The translations under genes were made by a program, and so were the position numbers. A stretch of DNA of 64,000 nucleotides, from contig NW_026262648.1 of assembly GCF_021869535.1 (NCBI RefSeq), positions 992,001-1,056,000 of the forward strand, in the 5' to 3' direction. The DNA comes from Mytilus californianus. Taxonomy: Eukaryota; Mollusca; Bivalvia; Mytilida; Mytilidae. The notes below the pieces were generated by a model. The model had not been told where the DNA came from. It saw only the letters and a list, made by a program, of their open reading frames with translations, and did not search any database. Shown here piece after piece: positions 27,371 to 39,399 of the stretch. Numbering within the stretch: position 1 is the first letter of the stretch; every line of letters starts with the position of its first letter.

Positions 27371-27413
27371 CTGAGGAACAAATACTAAGTAGACATATCA
27401 AGGTTGCTAACAT
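27371..27413 (-). CDS. Amylase copy 1 exon 1: signal peptide
   Basis: ATG at 27413-27411 opens 14 codons, MLATLICLLSICSS, a short hydrophobic signal-peptide core, plus one extra base (phase 1). Joined to exon 2 this reads SS-V-FAGTW, the expected mature start of an animal amylase. The base after the exon should begin GT, but the sequence is TTAATA; the paralogous copy at 32869 has CAG|GTAATA at the same place. So the start and frame are supported by homology and phase, and the donor looks mutated. A TATA-like TTTATA lies about 110 bp upstream; promoter function is a guess. Confidence 0.75.
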
Positions 27414-28019
27414 GGCGTTTAAGAGACTTCAAATTCCGGATACTGTAAAGTTCTTATCAAAAAGTAGACTGATAAAAGGTCGTTCAATAGGAACTCGAGA
27501 CAAAGTCAAAGGGCAATTGTTGTGTTATAAATAAGGACGTTCCTTTAATGTTTAAATAACATAGTTCTGCTCGTTCGCGTCTTGAACAATAATGATTAAG
27601 GTCATCAGTTGATCATTATAATCATGATTTTTATATTTTGAAATTTCAATACTTTGTATGTGCCTAATCATTTTTATTATAATGCCTGTAGTGTAATAGT
27701 ACAAATTAATATTTACCATCAACAATCTTCCTTTGTTTTAAAACAAATTGAATGGCATGATTGATGACTAAGGATTAACATGCACTCAACTTCTAGAAGC
27801 TAACATCTATGTACACATATTATATGCTGGAGGGAAAAACATCTTTTTTAAATTCTATTATGGAAGTTTTGCTGACTTGATACTTATACCACAAAATACT
27901 CACAGCGCAAAGATTGGTTTTAAATTGATCTTCACCACATAATAAAAATGATTATTCTTATATTAATTATCTTACTGACAACAAATTTGATTTTTTAATT
28001 CAGAAGAATACATGATGTT

Positions 28020-28575
28020 ATCAATGCCAAATTGGACCGCTTCATTATTTTATCGATGGTATGCACTTTTATCAGACGCATCATGTACAATAGGTTATGG
28101 TGGCTTGTATCAAGGTAAATGGTTATGCGACATATGGCCGAATGATTTACCAAAATAAGAAGATAATAAGTTAACTATGGCGTTTTAGAGCTATAGCCTA
28201 TATTTGTATCAGCAGTATTATGGGAAGAAAATTGGACAGGGAAACGCATTTTATTTCTTTGTGATAGATATTCTGGCTACTGCTAACGTTTTGTCGAAAA
28301 GTCGTGATAAAGAACCTTCTATAAGGGAACTTATAACAAGACTTATAATGTATGCAGCGCAAGGGAATTTTGCTACATATTGTGAACATGTTCAGAGAAA
28401 CTTAATGCTATAGCAGACTCTAAGTGTTATTCACATATACAGAAATTTCGTCAATTGGTTCTAGATGTACACCCTTTTCCTACACAGTTCCCGATTTTCG
28501 AGGAGATAATTTGGACAGTGCGATATATGGTCTATGGAATTTTGCCGTGGCTAATGCAATAAAGACCTGAACAAA
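28020..28575 (+). mobile_element. DIRS-type retroelement RNase H fragment
   Basis: Plus-frame pieces read LLSDASCTIGYGGLYQGKW (the first D and the GYGG.....W form of the RNase H fold), then FFVIDILATANVLSKSRDKE, ELITRLIMYAAQGNFAT, and in another frame IADSKCYSHIQKFRQLVLDV. This order matches the RNase H region of DIRS-like tyrosine-recombinase retrotransposons and ends in the A..R.QKFR.L.PDA segment. The usual CDN is VID. In-frame stops and shifts show decay. No recombinase domain is visible nearby. Confidence 0.65.
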
Positions 28576-28621
28576 GTTCGATTTTAGTCGCATTTTATTT
28601 TTCTATTATTACAAGGGTGTA

Positions 28622-28990
28622 GATATAAGAAGATGTGGTATGAGTGCCAACATGAGACAACTCTCCTATCAAGTCAAAATTTATAAAAGTAAACAATTAT
28701 AGGTCAAAGTACGGTCTTCAATATAGAGCCTTGGCTCACACCGAACAGCAAGCTATAAAGGGCCCCAAAAATTACTAGTGTAAAACCATTCAAACGGGAA
28801 AACCAACGGTCTAATCTATATAAAAAACGAGAAACGAGAAACACTTACGAACCACATAAACAAACGACAACTACTGAACATCAGATTTCTGACTTAGTAC
28901 AGGCGCAAACATTTGCAGCGGCTTTAAAAGTTTTAATGGTACCAAACCTTCACCCTTATGTACATGGTTTACAAGTAAATCACGTTTTTC
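28622..28990 (-). repeat. R1 repeat copy
   Basis: TATAAGAAGATGTGGTATGA, GAGACAACTCTCCTATCAAG, AGGTCAAAGTACGGTCTTCA, GAACAGCAAGCTATAAAGGG and CCAAACCTTCACCC in R1 order. Confidence 0.75.
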
Positions 28991-30849
28991 ACCTGTTTCT
29001 GGATATCTTTATTAGGCGTTTTGTAACTTTTTGTGAATCTTAAAAAAGCTGAGATATTCAACGATCAAATCTTATTTGTGTTGCTTTCATTATTTTTATC
29101 TTGTTAAGGGTTGCTTTAATCCTCTGGAAAAACTTTAGGAACATCTCTTTTGGGTTTTAAATCTGTTTTGAATGGCTTAAAGTAAAAATAAAATTCATAG
29201 TCCTAAAAGAATACGTCTGCCAATTACATGTAAGTTGTGTTTTGTAATAAATGTGTGAATTATTACGCTCTGGTTTTTTAACCATTTCACATATGTATTA
29301 TTAGAAGCTGCATGTGTTATGGCTTTTTTTTCTGTTTTCTCCAATGTGGAGAATGTACTAATCCTGATAATTTTGATATTGATTCAAATCTATGCTAGCT
29401 ATGCGTTTTTGTTTCTTTTTTAATAAAATCCAAAACCGACCTGTTAAGATATGGGGTTACTATTCCTGTATTTAAAAATTTGTTCTTTGTTATATCCAGT
29501 GTCTTTTATTGCTAAATATATAGATAAGAGAAAGACTTTGTACTGTAGCTCACAATGATCTTTCTTTGTAACAGACAAAGGTTTGCCTTTATCAAGATCA
29601 TTTATGTATTTAGACATATAACGGTATTTTTTTTTCGTAGTGGAGTGGTTACCTCAGACCATTTAGCGGATCATCTTAGCCAGACGATAGGGAGATAGTC
29701 CTAAAATTGCTATACTAAATACATATACAATTCACCTGATTGAGGAAAGCTGAGTTTCAAATGTGAAAACAATTCAGCAAGATTAGAATTATGTACTGAC
29801 AACAAATGGTAGTTGTGGTTACTATTATTATTTTCATCAACTTGGGGCTAAACCTGCAAGCATCTGTATTTGGCTATTTCAATTAAAAGTTATTTCATAT
29901 CTCATTCCCAAATTTAACCTTATATAGGTTGTTGTCTCCCTCTGCGCTAGGGAGATAGTAAAATACTTTTTATCGTTGTAAAAGTCCCAAATCTCTATTT
30001 TTGATATTATGTTCATCGTGTATATATTTTTGTATATTTCTTTTCTTGATATTTGAATGCAAATTAGTTTTAGTGCGTAGTGTAGATGTCTTAGATTCCA
30101 ATAATGTTGATGTCATATTGCATGAAGATTAATTGGATTTCGCTTATTTACTTTTTACGATGTCCTATTAGTTCTCAGGAAAGTTGTAAGATAGGCGTTT
30201 GAAATTTGAGAAGAAAAGACATAAAATTGACCTGGGATTGACATTATTTATCCCTTGATGCGTCTGTTTATATATGTTGTACCTCAGACGCTGGAGCTAT
30301 CTACAGTTATTTTGTTAAGGAATCATAAAATAACAATTATCTGGATAATTAGAGGTTATTACGACGGTAACCAACTGATACCAACATGCCTTTTTACGTT
30401 ACCCAGTATCTGTATGTTGACCTTATTTTCAGCGCGTCATCAGACTGCCTGAAATTTCTGCTGGATGCCATGTTGCCATTTTCGTTGTGTGGGTGGTTTT
30501 TTTTTAATTGTTTTAACATTTCCGTTTTTTCTTCGGATGCGACTGTATGATTTCTATAACATGTAAACATTTAATGCATATTCAAATACAGTATTGATAC
30601 GGATAACTATTCGTATAAATTTTAACCACTACGTATATCGAAAGGCAGAGTAAATATAATCAACACTAGTACTTAAAAGAGACCCATTAAAGTGATTACC
30701 AATAGAAATGAACATTGTTTTATTTTCCAATATTTTGACTTCCTTTCTTAGCACCTGAACTGAACAGAGATAATATGTAACATTTAAATAAATAGTTATA
30801 GCTTATGTTTATCTAAATTATTCAAAGGAATAAAATAGAGCAATATGAC
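28991..30849. other. No gene seen
   Basis: AT-rich intergenic sequence between a decayed DIRS fragment and amylase copy 2. No reliable repeat or gene found. Confidence 0.6.
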
Positions 30850-31085
30850 GAGTTCCATCTGTGGAAAAGGACTTACTTACCATTTCCGGAACACATGAGA
30901 TCATCCCCGATTTTTGATGGAGTGTGTTTTGCTTTTAGTTTTTATGTTGTTTTTTTTTTTTGTACAAATGTTTTTTTTTTTTTCGTTTTGGGGTATATTT
31001 TGACATGATGATTCAATCTGTCTTCCAATTATGGGTTTAAATATCCTATTGGTATCTTCCGCCCCTCTTTTCCTGTTCTTAACAT
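30850..31085 (+). repeat. Retroelement 3' tail
   Basis: CTTACTTACCATTTCCGGAA, CACATGAGATCATCCCCG, TTTTTGATGGAGTGTGTTTTGC, two long T runs, then TATTGGTATCTTCCGCCCCTC. It matches the tail at 9.8 and 55.0 kb and lies immediately downstream of the remnant amylase exon 7 of copy 2. Confidence 0.65.
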
Positions 31086-31165
31086 GATAGAACTAAATTT
31101 ACAAATACTAATTTGTATACAAATTCATACATACCTATATGTATTGCCATCATTGGATCATCTGA

Positions 31166-31583
<418 letters not shown>

Positions 31584-31780
31584 TTAAACTTTAAAAGTTT
31601 TCTTTTAGTTTTGTATCTGTTGGCCAGTAAGTAACCACCAATTCATCTTCAATTTTAAAACTAAATATTTCTTTCAAAATGAATGTTTTTAAATCTAAAG
31701 ACTTCTAAAATATATCATGATTTGTCTGCAGTTATCCTTTGGGTTTTTGTTTTAATTTTTTTTGTACATTTCAGCCGTAC

Positions 31781-31917
31781 CTGTACACCATAATAACCGT
31801 ATGGTCAAAGAAATCTCTCGCATTCTGCTGCAATATCCGATCATTTCCATTCAAAAAGATGAACAATGGTGTGTCTACCAGGAGCACATTTAGGATTACT
31901 CCACGTTCCAGCAAACA
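31781..31917 (-). pseudogene. Amylase copy 2 exon 2 with two stops
   Basis: 137 nt, acceptor AACCAG, donor GTACGG. Encodes [16 protein letters not shown] and TIVHLFEWK, then TGA where copy 1 has Trp of EWKW, then SDIAAECERFL and a second TGA where copy 1 has Gly. It retains GYYGVQ at the end, closer to the family consensus than copy 1 (GNCGVQ). Confidence 0.93.
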
Positions 31918-32174
31918 CTGGTTAAGATAAATTAATATTTAAGAAGGCATTGAACAAACACGTATAACCTTTATTATCTTTCGCATTTCGAAAGATGTTT
32001 TCCAGAGAGTAATTTTTCTTAATACAATAGTATGACAGTTTAAGGGAGTGAATTAATCTAAGGGGACTAAGTTTGTTATAAAGGAAAAGAATTGCCTCAA
32101 AGAAGTTTTGGTCGCGTCAAACATATTTGACCTCCTACGTTCTTTAAGTGTTTCTCCCAACAACTGAACTTGTA

Positions 32175-32400
32175 TTTCAGTGGTTGCTGTCAGTTACTAT
32201 CTTCCATTTTGTATTTTGTTGATTGTTTTCGAATTATTCATACTGTTTGTTTTCTTATCTGAATAGTTCACATTTTTTCATTCCGGGGTCTTTTAGAGCT
32301 TACTATGCAGTATGTGATTTTCTCATTGTTGTAGGCCATAATATGTATTATAATAGATGTGATAAGTGAAGCATTGACAGTCATACTACATCTCCTTACT
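32175..32400 (+). repeat. R1 repeat, degenerate, shared with copy 1 flank at 22070-22290
   Basis: TTCATTCCGGGGTCTTTTAG, AGCTTACTATGCAGTATGTG, TTCTCATTGTTGTAGGCC, GTCATACTACATCTCC. The equivalent position upstream of amylase copy 1 (22070-22290) has a similarly degenerate R1 copy, so this insertion predates the duplication. Confidence 0.65.
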
Positions 32401-34669
32401 TTTATATGTCGTGTAATAGGAAGTCGTAGAAAAATAAATAAAAGTTTATAATGCTAATGCACTGCATAAAAACATTGGCAAATTTAAGTTCTATCTTTTT
32501 TAGAATGAGCATCAAGCATGACTTAAAACAATTATTTCGTGAACTGATACTTGATGTCGAAAACATGCGTTTTACAAACCGACGTGAATGACCTTTACTT
32601 TCAATTTCAGTTTAATTTTAGACGACGTGGACATGGAAAAGTAATTAGATTATGTCAATCTTCTGTTACTTGTTACATGGTGAAACATTACAAAACTAAA
32701 TTCTATATACATTAATACACTGTGTATGTGGCTAATTTGACAATTGAAAAGGCACACATTTGCCGAATAACTTAATCTTGACCGAATGGTTACTGCGTGA
32801 TTTCTAACTAGTTAGTTATGGGTGGTATCATTTTAGTTCCATTAAAAATTACTAAATATATGTATTACCTGAGGAACAAATACTAAGGGCATGTAGGAAA
32901 ACAAATTCAAAATAGTAGTGGTATAAGTTAGGTCGTTCTTAAAATGTTTGCGTAACATAATTGTGCTCGTTTGTGTTTAAACAATAATGATCGAGATCAT
33001 CAGCTAATCATAGAGAAAATCATAATTTTCATATTTTGATCTTTTAATGATTTGCATGTTCCTAATTCAACGTAATTGTTTTAAAAATAGGACACCTGCT
33101 GTCTAATACATTAAATTGACATTTACTCATACAAATCTTCCTTTATCTTGAAACCAAATTCAATGGCATGAAAATATGACTAACTAGGTAAAATACCATC
33201 AGGGAATTCATCCAGACTTGATATGAACGACTGATCAAATAAGTTATTTTAAGGAAAATTGTTCTTGCAAACATCTCATAGTGATTTAGCGAGAAAATTT
33301 ACTATGATTTCTTTGATGTAATAAAGGATTAAAGTTTCGGATATATCAGTGTAAAATGTTCGCCTGAAATATTGTGGAAACGTATATAAATTTTATAAAT
33401 CTATCAGCACCTAATGTCTGTTAATTTTTGGAAAAATCGGCCGTCTTTATTGAAAATATCACTTGTTAAATATGACAATATATACTATTTAATTCAATAT
33501 TTTAGTTTATGTCCTTTTCTCAAATCTGTGTCCTTTTTCTATATTGCGCTATAGACGTCACAAATCTATGTCCTTTCGGTCTTCAAATTTATGTCCTTTT
33601 CAACAAACACATTGACGTCAGAATCAACAAGACATCATTTCGTTTAGGGAGAGATGGTGGAGCAGGAAACGATCGAAAATGAAGGAAACATATGGAACGC
33701 CACAGCTGTCTTATGTGGTACTCTGATATTACGTTTTGTTGTTTTATTATTACTTGATGATATTTTGTTTTTACATAATATGATTTTGACATTACGTAAT
33801 GATGTTATGATATAACTCAATATGAAATAGTCATTACTTAATGATGTTTCGATATAACATGATATGGTTTCGTATTGACTTGATACAGTTTTGTCTTTAC
33901 TAAATGATGTTTCGATATAACATGATATGGTTTCGTATTGACTTGATATAGTTTTGTCTTTACTTAATATGGTTTTGTCATTATTCGATGTGGTTTCACA
34001 ATTATTTAATGTGGTTGTGTCATTAGGCAATGTGGTTTAAACATTACTTGTTGTGTATGTGGCTTAAGATAATGTAGTTGTTTCATTACATGGTGTGGTT
34101 CTGTCATTCTTTGGTGTTGTTATCACATTACTTGATGAGGTAAAACCACGTGACCATTTGGGAAAAACTAGTTTTATCTTTAAACCGATTTCCATCTGTT
34201 TAATGTGCTTCGGATGAGTGTCGCTATCCATTGAGTTAAAGTTCAAATTAAAGTTCGATTCGTTGTTCTGAGTTATTTGGTATGAAAAAGGGGAACGGCA
34301 GGCAAAAATAAGAAAAAAAAGTATTAAAAAAATAACAACATTTCGGACATAAGGGAGATATCCTCACACCACTTGGTCCGGCCGTTTTTTTTTTTCTCCT
34401 TAGTTCTCAAATGGAAGCAGTATTATAATTAATTCGTGAATGATTCCATGGAACCCTCTGTCTCGCTTAAGATTGCTGCTGTCAGTTTAAAAGTGTAATG
34501 TTGACTGTAACAAGTCCATTTACCTGTAAAAAGTTTGTTTTTCTGTAGATGCTTTATCTTGTATATATCTCGAATATTAACTTTTATACAAATTTTTATG
34601 ATAATTCATGGAGGTTTACAAATTTATCATGACAAAACAGTAATATTTCCTGCAAAAAAACTTATATAA

Positions 34670-34965
34670 GAATAAGAAGATGTGGTATGATTGCCAAAGA
34701 GACAACTCTCCACCACATACCAAATGACTTAGAAGTTAACAACCATATGTCACTTTGTGGTCTTCAATAATACGCAAAATCCATCCGCATAGTAAGCTAT
34801 TAAAGGTCCCGAAATGACAAATGTAAAACAATTCATACGAGAAACCTAGCGATCTAAATGATGACGACGCCGACGCGACATTAATGTAGCAGACTCGACA
34901 CAAATCAAATGACTTGTACTGTATTGTCAACAAATGAGACACTTTTAATCAACTCACACGTAATT
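34670..34965 (-). repeat. R1 repeat copy nested in the foldback element
   Basis: AATAAGAAGATGTGGTATGA, GACAACTCTCCACCACATAC, ATATGTCACTTTGTGGTCTT, CATAGTAAGCTATTAAAGG, ACAATTCATACGAGAAACC. Confidence 0.75.
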
Positions 34966-34989
34966 TATAGGGAAACGGGGGTGGATTCG

Positions 34990-35550
34990 GACTAATCGAC
35001 AATGTGACCTACCGAATTAGACCAAATCACTCGGTTTGTACTTTCACGAATAACACGACGGGTGCCATACATTGAGCAGGATCTGCTTGCCCTTCCAGAG
35101 CACCCGAGATCACCCCCCGGATTTTGGTGGATTTATATTGCCCAGTCATACCGATCTGTCGAGTTAGGCCAATTGCAACTGATTTTTATCGTTTTTTCTT
35201 ATGTTGTGCTGTTACACTATTGTCCCAGGTTAGGGTTAGGGCTGAGCGCTCACAGACATGTTTTAACTCCGCCACATTCTGTATTTGCTTTTCCTAAGTC
35301 AGGAGACTGTAGTTTAATGGTAATCGTTGGTGCATGTTTGTCATATTTGTTTTTCGTAAATCGTTTTGTTATAAATAAGGCCGTTACTTTTCTCGTTTGA
35401 ATTGTTTCACATTTTCACGCGGTGGCATTTTATAGCCAACTATACGGTGTATTGAAGGCCGTACGATTGCCTATACTTGCTAAAATAAACTGCATTTAAA
35501 CTCTGATGGATAGTTGTCTCGTTGACAACCATACCACATCTTCTTATTTT
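34990..35550 (+). repeat. Retroelement tail joined to R1 copy
   Basis: 34990-35135 carries GTGACCTACCGAATTAGACC and AGCAGGATCTGCTTGCCCTT; the sequence then switches to R1 (ACACTATTGTCCCAGG, CCTAAGTCAGGAGACTG, AAGGCCGTTACTTTTC, GAAGGCCGTACGATTGCC, CTCTGATGGATAGTTGTCTC). Plus frame 35062-35400 is formed by this junction and is not a gene. Confidence 0.7.
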
Positions 35551-35639
35551 ATTTAGATTTCTATGTTGTGTTTTGTATACTGTAACATTGTTTATCTTTT
35601 GTGCGCATACCCCTAAGCCCTCTTTTCGGAAGCCCGAGT

Positions 35640-35945
35640 AAAATCACTCGATCATCGATAGAAAATTTAAATACGAACTTATATGAAGTTCGTATTTCAA
35701 CTCAAAATCTTAATCTAAATGAGACTCAAATTCGAAGTCTAACTCGAACTCTACCTCGAAAGGTGACTCAAATTCAAAGTTAAATTCGAATTGTAACTCG
35801 AACGTTGCCTTCAAATGTGACTCAAACTCGAAGTTCAACACGAAACTCAATGCTAATTCGAACTTTAATTTTAATTATGCCTTAAATTCTAACTCGAAAT
35901 CGAAGACTAACTCGAAGTTTAACTCGAATGGTTTCTCTTACTTTA
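35640..35945 (+). repeat. AACTCGAA-rich degenerate array
   Basis: Roughly 300 bp of short irregular units such as AACTCGAAG, AATTCGAA and GACTCAAAT. Only about 60 bp of comparable sequence (AGTTCAAATTAAAGTTCGAT) borders the left arm at 34230-34290, so the array has expanded on one side or shrunk on the other. Confidence 0.8.
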
Positions 35946-36619
35946 ATTTTAACTCTAACTGGATGGATGGCCACACTCATCCGAGGCACATTAAACATGG
36001 AAATTGGTTCTAATAATAGACCTAGTTTTTCCCAAATTGTCACGTGGTTTTACCTCATCACGTTATGTGATAACCACATCAAAGAATGACAGAACCACAT
36101 CAATTACTGGAACAAACACATCATGTAGTGTGAAATCGTCAAATTTTGAAACATCATTATGTATTGTTAAAGCCATTTAAAGAATTGGCAAATCATCATT
36201 ACGAAATAACAAAACCACACCATGTAATGAATCAGTTACTTTACGCTAAGCCACATACACATCAAGTAATGTAAAAACCTTCATTGCCTAATGACACAAC
36301 AACATTAAATAATTGTGAAATCACACCGAGTAATGACAAAACCATATTGAATAATGACAAAACTATATCATGTCAATACGAAACCATATAATGTAATATC
36401 GAAATATCATTAAGTAATGACTATTCCATATTGCGTTATATCATAACATCATTACGTAATGTCAAAACCATATTATGTAAAGACAAAATATCATCAAGTA
36501 ATAATAAAACAACATAACGTAATATCAGAGTACCACATAAGACAGCTGTGGCGTTCCATAGAAACAATATATCAAGCATCGATATGAATTGGTAAATGTG
36601 TTAATAGCCTATACTTTCA

Positions 36620-36825
36620 GGTATGAGTTCACCTTATTGTTAAAGGTCGTACGTATGATGGGTGACCAGGTGGTGCTTATATTCACTTCCTTTATTAATT
36701 GTCTCTGGTGTTTGTCTTTTGATGTTTTTTTTTTGTTTGTCTTTTTATGGCATTGTTAGATTGTTTTTGACTAATGAGCTTGTATGTCAATTTGGTATTT
36801 TTAGCCTCTCTTACACTGTCATTCA
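36620..36825 (+). repeat. Degenerate R1 fragment and retroelement tail
   Basis: TTGTTAAAGGTCGTACG and GTGACCAGGTGGTGCTTAT recall the R1 core; 36700-36825 (TTTTTATGGCATTGTTAGAT, TGTCAATTTGGTATTTTTAGCC) recalls the retroelement tail end. Confidence 0.5.
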
Positions 36826-36999
36826 TTAACCATGAAAAGTTAATTCTGCAAAAAGACGGTACAAATTGAATCACCATAATTACTATCTTAAATAGGAACA
36901 ACAACTCAGTCAATATAGTTAAATCCTGGTGGATTCGAAGTACTACTACATCAATTATGTAAAAAAGTAAACCTGTTCTTAGCTCCTGAACTTCGTACT

Positions 37000-37110
37000 C
37001 TGTTTGGCCGTTTTACTTTTTTGGTTCGAGCGTCACTGATGAGTATTTTTTTACGAAACGCGCGTCTGGCGTACAAAATTTCAATCCTGGTATCTATGAT
37101 GAGTTTATTT
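37000..37110 (+). repeat. TTCGAGCGTCACTGATGAG dispersed repeat
   Basis: GGTTCGAGCGTCACTGATGA, ACGAAACGCGCGTCTGGCGT, AATCCTGGTATCTATGATGA. Best-preserved copy in the window of the family also at 18540 and 61830. Confidence 0.65.
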
Positions 37111-37404
37111 AGAGGTCGCAACCTTATATTTCTTTTCAATACAATTTAAACAAAAAAGTAAAAACTGTGGTTTAAGTCAATCATGTAAACCAATCATCCC
37201 AGCTTTATTTAATAAATACATATATTACCTAAAGTAAGAACAGTTTTACTAGGCTGCCATTATCAATCTCAAAATGAAATAATTTATTAGATATCAAAAC
37301 ATTACAAGCAGATTAAATCAGTACGATGTACATGACGATAGCATGGTTTGTGGTTAACGTACTCAGTAGATATCTGAAGAGGCAAGCACTTTCAACCTGA
37401 TTTA

Positions 37405-37530
37405 TTCTTAGGTGCGTTTTGTTATTACACCACTGTTTCCAGTAAGGTGGTGGTTGAGTGCTCCCAAAACCGTCACATTCTTTTCCGCATGTCACGAGCC
37501 ACTAATTCAGGGATAGTCGTTTGTGCTGTC
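37405..37530 (+). repeat. R1 repeat fragment
   Basis: TTATTACACCACTGTTTCCA, GGTTGAGTGCTCCC, CCGCATGTCACGAGCCACTA and ATTCAGGGATAGTCGTTTGT match the middle of R1. Confidence 0.6.
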
Positions 37531-38426
37531 TACCATACTTTTTCGTTATTGTTTCAGTATTAATATGCCAGTTAGGTTATTTATTCTTTTGAATTGTCCA
37601 TTGTAGCTATATATAACTGAGTGAACAAAATGGTATTGGAATTTAAGGTTATCATCCACTATTTCTATGCAAACAATATTCCGCAGCGTTAGAGTGCATG
37701 TAGAGGTACAGACAGAACTATGTCTTAAAATTAATATTCTCATATTTCTTCAATAATATTTAGAAAAAAAATCCTTGTAACAAATGTTGCTTATGACAAT
37801 ATAGTTTTGTTCTGTAAAAATAAATCCCGGCGTCTTCGTTCCACATGCTCCGGGTTAAAGTTAAGCACAGCAAAAAAAAAAACACTACGGCTGCACCGTT
37901 AGCTTCATCCTGTCATTGTACATTTTATCAAATAAACTTAGCAATATGGTCCGAGTACACAGTTATTTCGTAGTGCATTTCTTTTAGACAATAAATGAAA
38001 ATAAAAAAAATCCCACCTGCGCTTTCTCAATAATATTTTTACAGTGTGTTGTACTACTTTGGGACAAATTATATCAAAATTATAGAAAACTTCATCGGCT
38101 CTAACTCAAAATATGGACAATTTCATGCTAAGGGGGTCTTCAAATCTTTTGACAGCTTCCGAAGTGCTCATTTTTAACATTTTTCAGCTGGACCAAATCA
38201 CTACTTTACTTTAAAATTCAAGACCCAAATTTTTTTACAGTGTCATTTCACCCCACTACTTACTATTTGAGTCATAAAACATGGAGAAATAAATTCGGAA
38301 GGGGTATAAAAAAAATCGACAAGTAACACACTGTCCACACTAGGGACTATATTCGTGGACAACGAAAATCAAAGGACGATAACTGTGTACCCGGACCATA
38401 TGTGCCACATTATTACAAACTTTAAG

Positions 38427-39399
38427 TTAAAAAGCTGTATGTCCAGTGGAATCCTCGTATTGTGCAATTGTTGTTACTTTTGTAACGTTACTAGGAATTT
38501 GTGCATCATGCTTCCTACCAAAACATAACTCCATCAATGACATTCTCAGATCCCTGTTTCTTATTCCGTAAATCATTGGATTAACTGTAGAATTGAAATA
38601 AGCAAGAAACACAACAGGATACTAATATAACGAATATCCGGAAGATATGCATTGTTCAAAAACAGCAACAGTGAAAGGTGTCCATGATATTAAGAAATAA
38701 CCGACAGTTACTATTAATACACCAACTATTTTCAACTCTCTTATGTTGTTAGTGCTTTTCTGTTTACACATTTGAACGTTTATACACCGTCTTTCCTTGG
38801 CATGACGACAAGCTATTTTTGATATTATTCCATATAACACAGTCATTATTATACAAGTAGAGTCAATAACTGTGAAAACAAATGCAATATAAGGACAGGA
38901 AAGAAGATCAAGCGTAAAGCATGATGGGTCGGAATTGTTTCCGTAAGAAAACACGTCCGCGGTTGAAAATGGTGCTACAGACACACAGAGTGGAACAGTC
39001 CATGCAAGGACAATCAATACGGCTACTTTACTATTTGTTATGATATTTGACTTTTTCGTATCGCACAAATTGCGATATCGTTCCAAAGCTAGTTACCACC
39101 AAATGAAGTATAGACACAAGTGGTATATAAATCATCACGACCTGATGTGCTAAGCATCCATACCCAACAATAGTAAAGTTTGTCTGTAGAGTGTGGGCTA
39201 CTTTTACAGGTGCTATTGTCGCTCCTAATAAGAAATCGCTGATTGATTGATTGGCAATGATAATGTTACTATTCGTGAGAAGACGTTTTTTACGATATAT
39301 AATCCATATAAGAAGTCCGTTGGTTGAACATGACGATAATCCAAGTACGAGGTATGCAACATGCATATAGGGAATCGTACTGTAAACCAGGGTTGTTTT
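38427..39399 (-). pseudogene. Rhodopsin-class (class A) GPCR pseudogene
   Basis: Seven-transmembrane receptor, intronless over this span. TM1 contains YLVLGLSSCSTNGLLIWIIY, TM2 NQSISDFLLGATIAP, TM3 begins YGCLAHQVVMIYI with the disulfide Cys; the (D/E)RY box is ERYRN, TM6 is GYFLISWTPFTVAVF, TM7 FNSTVNPMIYG with NPxxY, and a cytoplasmic tail of about 40 residues follows. Two lesions: a frame change at about 39090 just before ERY, and an in-frame TAG at 38622-38624 between TM6 and TM7. The open frame runs 11 codons upstream of the first Met, so the extracellular N-terminus is short or lies in another exon. Ligand unknown; the form recalls aminergic or adenosine-like orphan receptors that are numerous in bivalves. 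Confidence 0.88.

Larger units (their letters stand above)
33691..36560. mobile_element. Foldback element with ~0.6-kb tandem-repeat arms
   Basis: The left arm (33691 to about 34260) is the inverse complement of the right arm (about 35940 to 36560). Matching stretches include TATGGAACGCCACAGCTGTC and TTATGTGGTACTCTGATATTACG at the outer ends, and CACGTGAC.ATTTGGGAAAAACTAG toward the inner ends. Each arm is a run of degenerate ~20-bp units of the form ATATGGTTTTGTCATTACTT. The ~1.7-kb centre holds an R1 copy, a retroelement tail fused to another R1 copy, and an AACTCGAA-rich array. No protein-coding gene is visible. The structure fits a non-autonomous foldback DNA transposon. Confidence 0.8.

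Noticed and set aside
33644..34030. 128-codon minus frame with repeated Ser/Thr-rich units
   Set aside because: Translation of the ~20-bp tandem units in the foldback arm; the inverted arm has no matching open frame.
37580..38400. Possible gene between R1 fragment and receptor
   Set aside because: Only short AT-rich frames; no splice-linked exons could be recognised.
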